From Apostichopus japonicus (lineage: Eukaryota > Echinodermata > Holothuroidea > Aspidochirotida > Stichopodidae): a stretch of 64,000 bases of DNA. Below, piece by piece: positions 23,877 to 36,032 of this stretch. The notes beneath the pieces were generated by a model. That model did no database searches and was not told where the DNA came from. It worked only from the letters and a program-made list of their open reading frames with translations. The stretch spans positions 30,167,989-30,231,988 of the forward strand of contig NC_092572.1 in the NCBI RefSeq assembly GCF_037975245.1, in the 5' to 3' direction. Within the stretch, counting starts at the first letter, position 1. Every line of letters begins with the position of its first letter. A program made the translations under genes and the position numbers.

Positions 23877-26800
23877 TACATATTATTAACCTTATGCAAA
23901 TAGCCCAGAGAATTAACAAAGTTCCTTACCTAGGAAAACACATACATGTGACCTAGCTATGCAGTGTAGATAACTGCCTCTAATAGGCATAGTTCGTATA
24001 CAGCAGCATACCTGGATAAACAATACATGGAACAACAGGAAGCAGATACTACAGTATGGCAGTTTATTTCTAAAGAGAGTGCTAGCTATGTTAATTGTAA
24101 TAGCAAGCAGCAAGCAGCGCAATATCCAATATTGGTAGGTCCTGTGGGAAGAAGAAACCCTACAGGGTCTTCTCACAAGTAAAGATGTTTTCCAAAGTAG
24201 CTAAAACAGGAAATCAAAGTTCACACTTAAACAACACTTGAGGTATATATAGTTAAAGAATGAAGCCACATTTATACTGGTTGTGAAAAACAGTAAGAAG
24301 AGTTCTACAAACAATGGTTGACATCTGATAACTTCCTGTGTGTTGTTGTGGACTACAGATCCAATTTCTAACATGAACATAAACATGCTCACACATGCAA
24401 GTTATTGTCAAACACATAAACACATGCTACAAATGTATTCATAGGTGAACAGTGCAGTACAAACAAGAACTGCAAATTGAAAAATAAGCTCTGTTGTTTC
24501 ATCTTGACAAAAACGTGATGAACATTAGTAAGAAGTCCCCAGTACGCTTACTAAAAAGGAACTTGGGCATATCGAGCCTATATAAAATATCTGTTTACAT
24601 GTATCAATATGGTCAAATCTTTCGGTGCTTCATCAAATTTTATTTACATTCTATATATTTTTGGAAAATAGAGGATAAAAAATGTGAATGAAACTATTGA
24701 TGTACAGTAAGTAATTTAGATCCTGTTTGAAGAATGAAAAACAGAGACAATCTTATTACATTTTAACCAGTAGCAAATTTATTTTGTAACATATTTACAA
24801 ACATGATGATATCGCGATAATCATAATCAGCAATATGCATTGTGTGAGTTGCAAGCATAATTTCTCTACACTATCTGATAAATTGCAAGTTACTTTGTGG
24901 GAACAATAAACAATAGAGAACCCTGAGGCTGGCAGTCATCAATGTAGAGGACAATGGCTTGATCAATTAGAAACTTGATTTACTCCTTAATTTTAGTGAC
25001 TCACAAAATCATGGAATTAGATGAGTCTGAGCTGAGCATTGTAGACACTACACTATGGGACTATACCTAATGCCCCATTAACAAGCAGGGCCTGCAGGTA
25101 TGCCCAGCACTGAGCCAAGCTTGACTATTTACACAGACTAATAGTCCTTTCATCTGAGAGTTTTGACAGCACTTTCCCCTTAAAGCATGACCTGTCAAGA
25201 ACCAAGTCATTTAGTCACTTCCATTTCATTCAGACCAGTGACACATTACAAAGAGCCAATCCCATTAATCAAGGTCACCATCAAGCATAATTGAACAACA
25301 GAAACATGGCAAGTGTGTCTGGCACCTCTGACAATAGGCTTCTAGCCAGCTTACTTACTGTAATGATCTAGCCACATATATTGATTTTCTTCCATCAACA
25401 ATCAGCATAGAGTCTCTGGTGTAACAGAGGGGTGACAAACCTTGGATTTCTCATTCTGAACTTGAAATCTAATAGTTGAGGGCAAATTGAATAGAGCACC
25501 TACTTAATCACTACCCTAGGGATCTGAAGAATGTATATTGGGGAACCCTAAGTTCTCTATCTGATTGAAAAGAACAAATAGGAGCATTGGTGAGTCACAG
25601 ATGTGTCAGCTAAACTACTCCCTTTCAAGGATTAACGTGTCTGCAAAACCGTAACTGTATCTCACAAGACCCACATCAAGGAGGGCTTTTTCTCTTCTCT
25701 TTCTTCAAATCCCTGCATTCTGCAGAACACTTTTTAAAATTTTTTTTAAAATCTTAAAACAGCAATACAACATAAATTTAAAAACTTTCAAATTTTTAGA
25801 AACACTTCATTGTACACTCAAGGTGATAATACTGTCCCTAACTTTAATGGCCAACTATAAAGCCCTAACTGTACGCTAACTAAATATGAAACCAATCCAG
25901 CACCAGTTTTTGTCTAAAATCAGACCATAAAAATGAAAGCATTTCAGAGACAATAGTTCTGACACCATAAAATAGCAAGAGGGAGAGAAGCTTCATACTC
26001 TTGGGACACATTAGCAAGTAAAATCCTTTTACCTTCTGACCTCCAAATCTACTACTGAAACCAACCATCCTACCGCACCCACCACACTCAATGATGAACC
26101 TCAAATGCATTATGTATGACTGAGAACCTGAGTGGACTGAGAAAGGAAACTGCAAATAATGGTTACTTTGGTTACATGCTGTATAGTCATACAAGGTACT
26201 TCAACAATTTGGAAAACAAAAATGGAAATTGTTATGATATATACAGATGGAAAAATAAGAATATATGCAGATATTGCAAATGTGTTATGTTAACTTATTA
26301 GATGTCTTACATGCATACCCTGCTACGATTTGATCTCACATTCCTTTTATAATACACAAAGTGAGTGTACTATACAACTAATTAGTGAATGAAGTTCTAC
26401 CTAATGATATATATTTAAATGAAGGTAAAGGTGGTGAACTTTACCAAATAAATGTACATTGTCCCACTAGCTTACACTAATAAGTACTTTACAGTACAAG
26501 GCAAATCTGTGAAGTTATGAATATTCAGAAAGTATTGACAGCAAGAATAATATGTAAACCCCAAGTATTAGTGATATTTTCAAACAGAACAATCTCATCA
26601 AGATGAGGCTTATTAACTTTGCGTTTTTTAATGATTAAAACATGATATATCCATTAAACCAATGCACAGAACATTGATGGTAAAAAACAGCTTGACAAAA
26701 AGGGCAAACTGGAATACATAATATTAAACAATAAAGATAGCAATGTGTAACTACTAGGAGGAGTATATTGCTCTTTTCCATTATCACTATCCTTAGTTAA

Positions 26801-27170
26801 GGCTTATACTGTTCAAAGGCCTTACCGGCTTTGACAAGAGGCCTACATAGACCTACTTATAAGGCACATGAAGTCATGATGACCCTTAGTGCTATGCCTC
26901 AAGTTGCACCTGCCAGAAAAAAGACCTAACTTTAGGCCTACCTGTTAGTCTTAGTCTTGATGAATCTATTTCAGTCTAAGCTGTTTAGAAGTCATTTAAA
27001 GCTAGGCCAGGCTACAGCTTAGTTTAAACTTAACTATAAACTAGGCTTTAGCCTGACCTTACTTGAAATGATTTCTCACAATATCTGTTTGTTTTGACAC
27101 ATTACAAAACAAAGGGCCATACAGGAATAACTAATACTAACACTTGCCTAAGCAAACATAAAGATTAACA
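23877..27170. other. Unassigned AT-rich DNA
   Basis: No exon or transposon terminus recognised; frames of 63-104 codons have no family signature. Confidence 0.45.
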
Positions 27171-27308
27171 TTGCTTATAGTCTTGAGTACCCCTATGTTT
27201 GAAAAGGTCAAAGTAAAGAGTTTTACTAATACTAGTAAAAGGCATGCATTTTTCATGTGTAGTTCCTCAGAAATGCAATTATCTAAAAATATTTATTGTT
27301 CTGTGCCT

Positions 27309-27404
27309 ATGCCACGTACAATTGAGCAGATTTTGACAACAAAATGTCTGCCGTATCAAGCTCTTTCATACCCCGAAATGGACACGCTCGTCAAAAAGCT
27401 GACT
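27309..27404 (+). CDS. Weak candidate coding exon, 32 codons, unidentified
   Basis: An ATG is followed by 32 open codons that end in CTGACT just before GTAAGTTTT, a strong donor sequence. The peptide (starting MPRTIEQILTTK) is not from a family I recognise. No upstream acceptor or promoter was identified, and the frame itself begins earlier at 27171. This could be chance; it is listed because it lies at the edge of the CpG-richer stretch at 28-29 kb. Confidence 0.15.
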
Positions 27405-28058
27405 GTAAGTTTTGTTGAAGTGTACATCCATTGAATCTGGATGCTGTTTACTATGCTCTGACTTGTCTAAGCCTCTAAGCTCCGACAGGTCAGGTCCCAG
27501 AAAGTATTGGTATCATGTTGAGGTAATTTGGGTTATTTTTAGGGAGTAAGAGTTCCAAATGGCCAAAATATGTGCAAAACTGGGGGGGGGGGGGAGGGGT
27601 TAAAACCTTTAAAAATGAAAAAAATTTGATCAGCACATAGTGACATACCAGAAAGGGATTCAAACTGGTAAAATATGTAACACTGCTTCACTGCAAAAAG
27701 TTTAGCTTGCCTGCTGCATCGTTGCTAGTAATAATTGAAGGTTAGTCAATTATGAAGCCTTTACTATACTAGTACTACTAACTGTTACTACGAAGTAGAG
27801 TAACTAGCACAGTAAGAAGCACACAAAATCTATAGATCAGGGTTCATGTTAGGCTCTCCAGTAACTTTAAAATCAGAGGTAACGTACATCTAGCAATAAC
27901 AATTAACATGCACACAATCCTAGCCTAGCTTTATCCGACCATTAACGTAAACCCGGTTGAATATCATTGTCGGTTGCCAGTTGATGCAAATGGTAACCGA
28001 TTTGTTGAAAAGATTTCATGTTTCAATTATAGTATTGCTTTATGAAAGTTCCGCCTAC

Positions 28059-28224
28059 CTTTCTGTGGTAATAAGATGAAAATCGTGGCAATTGCCACGC
28101 AATATCGGTGCATATTGTTCAACAACCCTTCGATGACGATCTGCAAAACTTAATGCAAATGGTGGCGTTCTACTGCCTGTGCTGTTACTAACTGCAGGCG
28201 AATCGAACCAAAGGCTGAAATCTG
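28059..28224 (-). CDS. Candidate internal exon of an unidentified gene
   Basis: On the minus strand, TTCTGTCTAATGCAG, an acceptor-like tract, precedes an open frame of 55 codons that ends ACAGAAAG|GTAGGC, a donor-like site. The peptide (with FSLWFDSPAVSNSTGSR and DRHRRVVEQYAP) is not from a family I recognise. It is entered in phase 1 and left in phase 2. The surrounding DNA to about 29.1 kb has more CpG than the rest of the window. Chance occurrence of the splice signals remains possible. Confidence 0.3.
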
Positions 28225-28378
28225 CTGCATTAGACAGAATCAATGAAACTGTCAAATTAAGCCCGTGAAATATAACTTTACACAAAAGTAAAAGAACAAT
28301 TGTCTCCGTTTCCTCAACACATGAAGCAAGTAATGAAATAATGAAATTTGAGAAAAGAATTACGGCTTCCTGGAATTC

Positions 28379-28998
28379 TCAGTCAAAAATTTTACAAGTA
28401 ATAAAATTAGTCGTACATCTGACAGTACCACTTGTCAACGTATGAGAATAGCTAGCGAAAATCGACAAGTACAAATGAGGAAACTGTGAAGCACATGTAA
28501 GTGACGTTGTGCTGTGCGCGCGCAGCGCGGTATCAATCACAAGCACACAGCAATCTACAACTAAGGGCGGACGGTATATATATTTGCATATAATGCCGCA
28601 TCCAGAAAATGACTCAATGGTGTTATCCATGTGGTAAAAAAGATACTGCTCATTGGAATTCAGTTCACTATTGTGAATTCCTGTTAGCAAGCTGAAATCT
28701 GCAGCTGACTGGTTGTAATGATATGATGTGAAGAGAAAACGAAAATATAATTTAGCTGTGACCGCGCCCATTCCGAACAAACCGCGCCTCCAATTTCCAC
28801 CAGCATACTTCATCCAGCCCCGCCCATACAGAGGTCTTCCATCAGCAAGTTATTGAAATCTTTCTCCTTAGCTCTTCGAACGCGAGACGAAGCAACCCTT
28901 CTCTGTCGGGGACCGTAAACTATGACGGTGAAAATATAGGTTGAACTACCTGGTATTTTCCCTGTATATCCATCAAAGGTGTACCACTTATTTCTCAA
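28379..28998 (-). other. Open minus-strand stretch in CpG-richer DNA, possible gene start
   Basis: Two minus-strand frames lie end to end: 62 codons (28998..28810) and 144 codons (28813..28379), the longest frame outside tandem arrays. Near 28698 an acceptor-like GTCAGCTGCAG precedes ATTTCAGC, the same bases that open the exon candidate at 28224. The DNA has CpG clusters (for example GTGCGCGCGCAGCGCGG near 28517). It could be a promoter/first-exon region or a chance open stretch. No domain recognised. Confidence 0.2.
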
Positions 28999-28999
28999 T

Positions 29000-30110
29000 C
29001 GATCGCGAAGTCAAATTGACCACTTCTCAAGGGAAAGCGGACGCGAAGACAACTTGTTATCAGTAGGTATTTTTTCAGTAAGTATTTTCTTAGGGTATCG
29101 TCGTAACCACCCTCCAACTTAAGATTGCCAAAGTTAGTAACACTACAGTGACTTGAAAGAGGGGGGAAATATTCTACTGATCACACCAATGGCCTGTCTG
29201 GACGGAGCGTAGGTTGGTCAGTGCAATCGTAATTCATTTATAAAGGCCCTAATGTCAGTAACGAACCTTGTCTAAAGTATAATTACAGTTATTGGACGGG
29301 CGTACTTGGCTAGGCTTCTTAATAATACGGTACTGTAATTTGTAAACGTTACACCAGATCATAACTTTCAGGCCTAGGTTTAATTACCAGTGCTAGCGGT
29401 GCATGTAACTCATACGCACCAGTGACCGAGTTATTGTATAGGACTGTAGTTTAATGTAATTTTACTGCAGTAAATCTTTGGTCGTAAGTTTGTGCTTAGC
29501 TACGGCAGCCATGTAATCGGTCAGTTGTTCCATTTCAGAACGGTTACCAATTTCTGTTGATACTATTGAAAAAAAAATTGTTACAGAGAAAGGTGTTCTA
29601 AAGGTTCAAGCAAGTTTGCAATACTAACTTTAATATGATAATTGATCTAGGAAACAGGGACAGTGGTAAGATTACTCAAGTAAATATTTTTGTCAAAATA
29701 GCTATATAATTCTTTTTTGGATGCATCAAAAGTTGTTTTATATTCAGTAATAGATGTTGAGTTAATTCATATTAATCTCTGTCGGAAAATTGTGTCAAGT
29801 TTTTTCAGTGTTCTGGTTGTTGGCTAAGCCATTGTGAATATTTTCAATTTCAAATAATAATTGGTTCAGATATTCCTTAGATGTGACTGCATTATGCCAA
29901 ATTTGGATTCTGCTGATGTTAACAGAATCATGCTTTCATTTCACTGGAAATACTACTCCAACGTCTATGTCTTTTATTGTTTAAAAGTTTTATAATATTG
30001 AAAATGAGTTTACCTTAAGGAAGTAAATAGACCTTTGATTCCATGCCACGTACAGGCAAAGAAACCTATGCAATGCTGATGGTGAGTACATGTGTGTGTG
30101 TCATCCATTA
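29000..30110. other. Unassigned DNA
   Basis: The first few hundred bases continue the CpG-richer composition. No exon, start or repeat end could be supported. Confidence 0.4.
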
Positions 30111-30114
30111 TAGT

Positions 30115-31150
30115 AAACTTGTAGTGGTCAAAGGTCATTAAGGTCAATAGAGGTTTAAGTCTGAAATCCTTGTAAACACAAATGAGTAAAAAAATCTCAG
30201 TTGAACTTCACACTCGGTATATAAACCCTACTTTAGTGAGCATAAGAACCCTCTTGAAATTGGTGGGGGTCAAGGTCATCTGAGGACATATGTCAAAGTC
30301 TCAAAACTTTGTAAATATGTGGACGAATTCCAGTCTGAAGTAAAGCTCTGTATGCAGATCCACCTTAGTGATTAAAGAACTCAATTGTTTCTTCAAGGTC
30401 AAAGGTCACTTGAGGTCAACAGACTTCAGAGTCTGAAAACTGTTGCATAATAACTCAGTTACTTCAGGTCTACGGACACCTATGAACAACATTGTCCTCA
30501 TCACTCCAATAGGCATTAGAAATCATGAAAATAGCTGCAATTCCTTCTAAAATCCATCAAAGAATGACGATTTTATAAGTCTTTTCTTCTTAATTGAGAA
30601 GAGTTTTTTGAAAATGTCAACAGATTTTGAATGAGATTACCAACACAACAAATGTACTGAATTTGGGGCAAATTGGCTAGGTGTCCATAGTACTTCAAAC
30701 TTCATACTTAGTGTGAAGAACTCCCTTTGTCAGCACATCAACACTGTGGGAATTGGTGGAGGTTGTTACAGTAGGCCTAGCTGCCTATTGTGATTCTGCG
30801 ACATGTTTTACTTTGTTCAACACTTACTCTTAGTGGAAAAAGTTTAGATGTCATACTGCACAGAAACATAATTTTCCAATGTGCAATTACTTAGCACCAT
30901 GTATCTGCCTAGTGGAGTGGCGAGTTAATTTTGGTGAGTGTATTTTTAGTCACAGCCGCCAAATAGCGAGTACTTTAAAAATATTTGTTGAGGCTGGAAA
31001 ACCTTGAAAACATAATTTCTCATGGTAGAAATTATGAATACCTTTCATACATGGTATATGGATTTGCCATATTGATTACAAGAATTCTGTTGTTTGTGAG
31101 GTCAAATCTCACTTGAGGTCACCAGTGGTCAAACTCTGAAAATCATTCTT
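30115..31150 (+). repeat. Diverged dispersed repeats carrying AGGTCA-type half-sites
   Basis: Repeated phrases of the form GTCAAAGGTCA followed by TTGAGGTCA occur near 30125, 30268, 30396 and 31097, each before AAACTCTGAAAA- or GTCTGAAAA-like text. At 30396..30408 the match AGGTCAAAGGTCA is a perfect direct repeat with 1-bp spacing. The same family is better preserved at 43.3-43.9 kb. Confidence 0.6.
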
Positions 31151-31523
31151 CATGATATCTAACGATTGAAATCGTGGATACTTCTCATACTTGGTGTGTG
31201 GATTCATAACATTGAGTGTAATATCCCTATAGTTTCTAATGGAGGTGAAGTATTGCCAAGCACAGTAGACTGACCTAGTTGTGTTTATCATGCCATAATG
31301 TAATTATTAAAATGGTGGTTCGGGCCATTTCTATTGTACAGCTAGTTCTGGTTACTAACAAGCCTAATGCAATGGAGTCATCGAAACCTCAATGCATTTT
31401 TCATTCTGGTTTCATTTTATCACTAATACAGTAGGATGGTTTCTTGTAAATAAATGGATTTCTTTGTTGTGTAACTTCCAATAATTGGAATTGATATTTG
31501 TTCACTTATGGCTTCCAACAACC

Positions 31524-31652
31524 TTTTGTGCCCTTACTGTAACTGTCACTTAGTTATCAGTCTCACAGGATAGGGTACACTTGATCCTCTTTTGTGCCCT
31601 TAACTGTCACTTAATTATCAGTCTCACAGGATAGGGTACACTTGATCCTCTT
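31524..31652 (+). repeat. Two-copy tandem duplication of about 63 bp
   Basis: TTTTGTGCCCTTACTGTAAC and TTTTGTGCCCTTAACTGTCA head two copies that both continue with ATCAGTCTCACAGGATAGGG and end CTTGATCCTC. Confidence 0.85.
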
Positions 31653-32687
31653 TTTATTGTGCTTTTCAGAGTCAAGGTAATACTTGATTTCCCAAGAGTA
31701 CAGGAATGAAAAGTGTGATTACTCTGGTGCCATTTTGGTGAAATCTTTGTCAGTCATTTACAAAGTGGAATTGAAATTAGTATCTTATTTGTCAATATAT
31801 ATGAAGTCAATTGTTCCAGTTGTTGTGAAAGTTATAGTCTTTAACTGTTATATGATTGAATCATTCAAAACAGCACATACAAATTTCAAATATTCTCATA
31901 TAGTTATGAAATGTTGTCAAGCATTTTAACCATTTGCTTGATAAACTCTCAGTGTAGTTGCAATTCACTTCAAAGATTAACAGTTCTACCTACAAATACT
32001 GTACATATATGCTATAACATGTTGAGTGATCACTTCACCAATTAGTTTGATGTGATGTTGGAGAAAATGGTCAAAATTACAAGAATTCATAGGAACTAAT
32101 TATGTAGAGCATTTGTGGTTCTGATGCTTTTGCAATGAACGGAACCTATGCAGTCAAGTTGGTGTATGTGTGTGTGATGCTTGTAAACATGATATCTCAA
32201 GAAAGATATATTTGATTGATGTCATACTTGGTATATTATGTTGATCATGGTCTATACACTGATAATTTGATATCAGTATCCATTATACCTTGATTGTTCT
32301 TGTTTCAGAGAGCAATAATGATAATATCACAATAATATTATGCTACAGGTTATTTTGTATTATCGCTCATGTATATGGTGTCATGGTAACTAGAGAGTAC
32401 TGTTGAATTATGAGTTTATTTAAAGGACAACAATTTTCATATGTATTGATTGTAGATACCTGATCTATCCTATCGGAGAATGATATTAGCCATGTGCAAC
32501 TGTACACATTCAGGAATGAGACACTGGTGCTGTATCACTTGAAACTGTTGGTAATATGGTAGGGGCATCCTTAAAGGAAGGTGATTTAGGGTACCTTGAT
32601 GTGAATCATATTAGTATTACCTACTGTATGCATTCTTGGTAGATGCCAAGGCCTTATCCAGGTTAGCCTCATGTTAAAATTACTATA
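31653..32687. other. Unassigned spacer with repeat remnants
   Basis: The phrase GCTTGTAAACATGATATCTC (about 32180) links part of it to the dispersed repeats at 43.3 kb. No exon recognised. Confidence 0.4.
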
Positions 32688-33984
32688 TAGCGTTGTGCAG
32701 TAGTCGGATTTCACACAACCGGTAGTGTTGCAACATGAATCTCGGTACCGTGACTACAACCGGTATTTTCCTCAACTTTCATCAAAGCACTTAGTTTCGA
32801 GACTGTCAATGTCATGTATGCAATATGCTTATAACCTAGGCTATGTACATACTCTTACACGCATGGTTATAAAAAAATAAAAATTAACATGCTATATTAG
32901 GGCCTTTGCTTTTTAACATACACTTCCAAAAAAGAAAAGCACAAACCTTGGAAAAAAGCAACTTACACCATCCTTCATTCATACTCGACACGTACGATAT
33001 TAGATTAACACGTAATCCGTACACAAACAGAAATTGGGAGCTCCCCACTATTCCATGATATTGGAATAGGGCAACCCCTTCAAGTTCAAAAGCTCACAAT
33101 GAAAAGTTTTTAACTATCAACAAGTTACCAGGTGTTTGGAATTTCAGACAATAAGAATGTAACATATGGGCTACGTAAATACGGGATTACAAACTGCATA
33201 CATAAGAGTAGTACAGATTTATTTATATCATTAATAGGCTGTTGTTTACTCCAGAAAATATACTTCCAATACGTACAATATCAGTCTTTCGTACAAAAGT
33301 TCTTAAAAATTAAAAAAGTAGCGAAAGATAACTATAAATGACATCCTGGAACCCCCCACATTAACAAACGAATCCATTTCATTACAGCATCAAATCTCAA
33401 GTACCGTACTGCTGCTGCACTGTAAATAATATGCAGTCCCGTGCGAAGATGGATTTAAACTGGATATACTGTACTTCCTGCTGTTTTGGCTCAAAATTGA
33501 TTAAATCGTTAAAATTATTATAAAAATATGAGGTAAAATGCATCAGGGTAAGATTTTGTACATGGGAACCTTCACAATCATCGTTTGGAGGAAGAATAAA
33601 TAACGTAAACTTCAGAATAACTTTGTGGTCCTGTAACATGCTGAGCCCAAAATGTTCGATATTTGGTGTAGCCTAGGTCCAAATTACTACGTAAAAAATT
33701 GATTTGTATATATATAGGTCTAGGCCAGTACGTAAATTGATCATATGTTATTCAAACTAAGGACACAGAAACCAGAAATAAACATGTTTTTTTTCTTTTC
33801 TTTATTTCAAATAGTAACACGTAGAAATTAACCATGTGCGGGATTCCCGGGAATGATACCGAAACGAATGTAATTACTGGTTGTTTTCCCAATACCGGTA
33901 GTAGTTACACATTGCACTGTGATCGAGATTAGTCAATATCGGGATACCGGGATTCACTTGACTACCGGGATCCTGCACAAAGTT
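32688..33984 (+). mobile_element. Non-autonomous hAT-type element, 1.3 kb
   Basis: A perfect 8-bp duplication TTACTATA flanks it (32680..32687 and 33985..33992). The ends are an imperfect inverted repeat around TTGTGCAG and CTGCACAA. Subterminal text is GC-richer with CCGGTA-type motifs. A truncated inverted relative is at 11934..12434. The 69- and 80-codon frames inside have no transposase signature. Confidence 0.8.
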
Positions 33985-34149
33985 TTACTATACCTATGAT
34001 ACTGGGTAGATAGAAGTCACTATGTATAAAGTAATCCTAAGAATAGCTAAGCCTATGTAATCCTAAGTACAGTAATACTAAGTATATATTGTATTCTGTA
34101 ATCTGTACACTAAGGAATGTCATCAGTCTCTGTGACAGATGAGAAGATG

Positions 34150-34549
34150 AGAGTAGTGGATCAGTAGATGACGCCTATTGTTTGTGGTGGGGCTTTCATG
34201 CATATTAATGAGTGGGCAGGGCCTACTGTGAATTCATAAAATTCATAATAACTAAGTTTCCAATTTCTTCATACTTGATATCAATATACTGTACATGCCA
34301 AACATGCTTCGGGTGATTTAGTTGTTAGAATTATTAATATTCATGAAGGGGAGTAGCTAACTTCAAATCTGCTAGATTATGTTGTAAACAGGATATCTCA
34401 ATAAGGAATACAGGATTAATGTTGAACTTGGTACATATGTTTGTCATAGTCAATAGATGATTCCTCTTGTTTTTGGTGCTTTTATTATGCATATTAATGA
34501 GGGGACTGGGCTAAATGTAAAAAGCTTCAAATTGCACTAACGAACGGTT
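34150..34549 (+). repeat. Dispersed repeat with ATTAATGAGTGGGCAGGGC blocks
   Basis: Two diverged units (about 34165 and 34445) share CCTATTGTTTGTGGTGGGGC-like and CATATTAATGAG blocks with the units at 44.2-45.0 kb. Confidence 0.55.
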
Positions 34550-35855
34550 TGTCCAGTATGCTTCATATGAGTGCAGAAGGGTTATGTCAATCGAATACGA
34601 CATAAGTAGTCAAAACTGGACTAGCATTAAGAGTGACTTTTGAGCTTTATCAGTTATCTCTGTTGTGGTATGGGGACCCATACAGAGAGCAGGACACATG
34701 CCAAATAAAAACAAACAACTGAACAGCTGGATCGGAATATTTGCAAATGTGAAATGTGCAAACCCATAAATAATACATGAACCCATAAATAATACATGTA
34801 CATTCAAGCAAATCATATAGCATATGTACTTTATTAAACTGGCATCGCACAGTACCGGTATGTTTAATTATTACTTGATGGTTAAGTTAGGACTAAATTC
34901 TGTAATATTCGGTGGTCCTGCAGAGATTAATCCTATTTCAGTGGCTGAAAGGATCCAACGTTGTCTTTAAGGTTCAGATTCATGAACAGCTCCAGAAATA
35001 AATTATATGTGTTGGCGTTATTCCCCTTATCAATATCTTTGCTTAATGAAATAAGTTCATGTGAGGCGAGACCGATATAACTATACTGATCCACAAAGCT
35101 GCTACCAAAAGTTGTATTGTGATCCGTTCAGGTGAGCTCCAAACTATGATACACAGTGACGGAGCGTCCATACAGTCAGGGGGGGCAGATACCCCCCTGA
35201 TGGACTCAAATGGACTGCTGGCGCCCTTTTCAGCTTTTTACCACTTTTTACTTATTCGCGATTGTTGACTTTTTTCATTGCGCTCTCATCTACCTATTGA
35301 CATTTGTCACATTTGGTTGGTGTAATTATCTGACAAAATGCTCTAACGGCGGTCTTAAATTTATCAGCACTTCCGTTGTACAAAACTATTTCCAAGAACT
35401 GTACGGGGTTTTTGATCTATTTTTAGACGATACCCCATGCGCAGTGGCTGAAATAGTAATACAACAAAGATACCACAGGGATTGTGATGAAGCGCATGTA
35501 CTTTCAACACCCATATAAACTCCGAGTTGTCACAAATGGCGATCACAACTATTTATTCTTCGTTAATGCAAATTAGCAAGGCCTGTAAAGGGTCATTTCC
35601 GGCGATCTAGGAAGTATCTTTACTCAAAAAATTTCTGTACGCTCCGCGCCAACCTGTGGTGGCGCTCCGCTTAGTGTCAAAAGCGCCCCTACAGACCATT
35701 CTCACCCCCCCTGACCAATACCCCTAGCTCCGCCACTGATGATACACTGTATAAACAATAGGCGGGTCAGAACTATTATATGTATGTTCCATTCAGTATC
35801 TAGGTTCAGTCCCAAAAATGTTTTCCTTGTTTCCACCTGTTCCAAAACAATAAAA
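34550..35855 (+). repeat. Interspersed repeat copy 1, split by an insertion (relative to 63010..63412)
   Basis: Positions 34550..34920 match 63010..63360 (for example CAACTGAACAGCTGGATCGG and TTACTTGATGGTTAAGTTAG). Positions 35800..35855 match 63361..63412 (AGTCCCAAAAATGTT, CTTGTTTCCACCTG). The roughly 880 bp between the arms has no counterpart in copy 2 and itself contains the hAT at 35154..35738. Confidence 0.7.
35154..35738 (+). mobile_element. Small hAT-type element, 585 bp
   Basis: Ends CAGTGACGGAGC and GCTCCGCCACTG form an inverted repeat of a type common in animals. A perfect 8-bp duplication ATGATACA flanks it (35146..35153 and 35739..35746). C- and G-runs lie just inside each end. 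A 102-codon frame inside is not a transposase I recognise. Confidence 0.9.
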
Positions 35856-35959
35856 TACCCCAAACAATACAATTCTTGCGAAGACGTGATTCTTAAGAAA
35901 TCACACCAGAGGACCTGGAATTCTTTTGTTCAAGTCCTCAGTCAGAATAACAAACCCAC

Positions 35960-36032
35960 AGATGCACAGATACATACACACAAACATACACATTTACACA
36001 CACGCATATACATACATACTTACGCACATACA
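35960..36032 (+). repeat. (CA/CATA)n microsatellite
   Basis: Degenerate ACACA and ACATA repeats run through this interval. Confidence 0.85.

Noticed and set aside
35210-35518. 102-codon frame inside the small hAT as a transposase remnant
   Set aside because: No hAT transposase motif can be seen and the element is only 585 bp.
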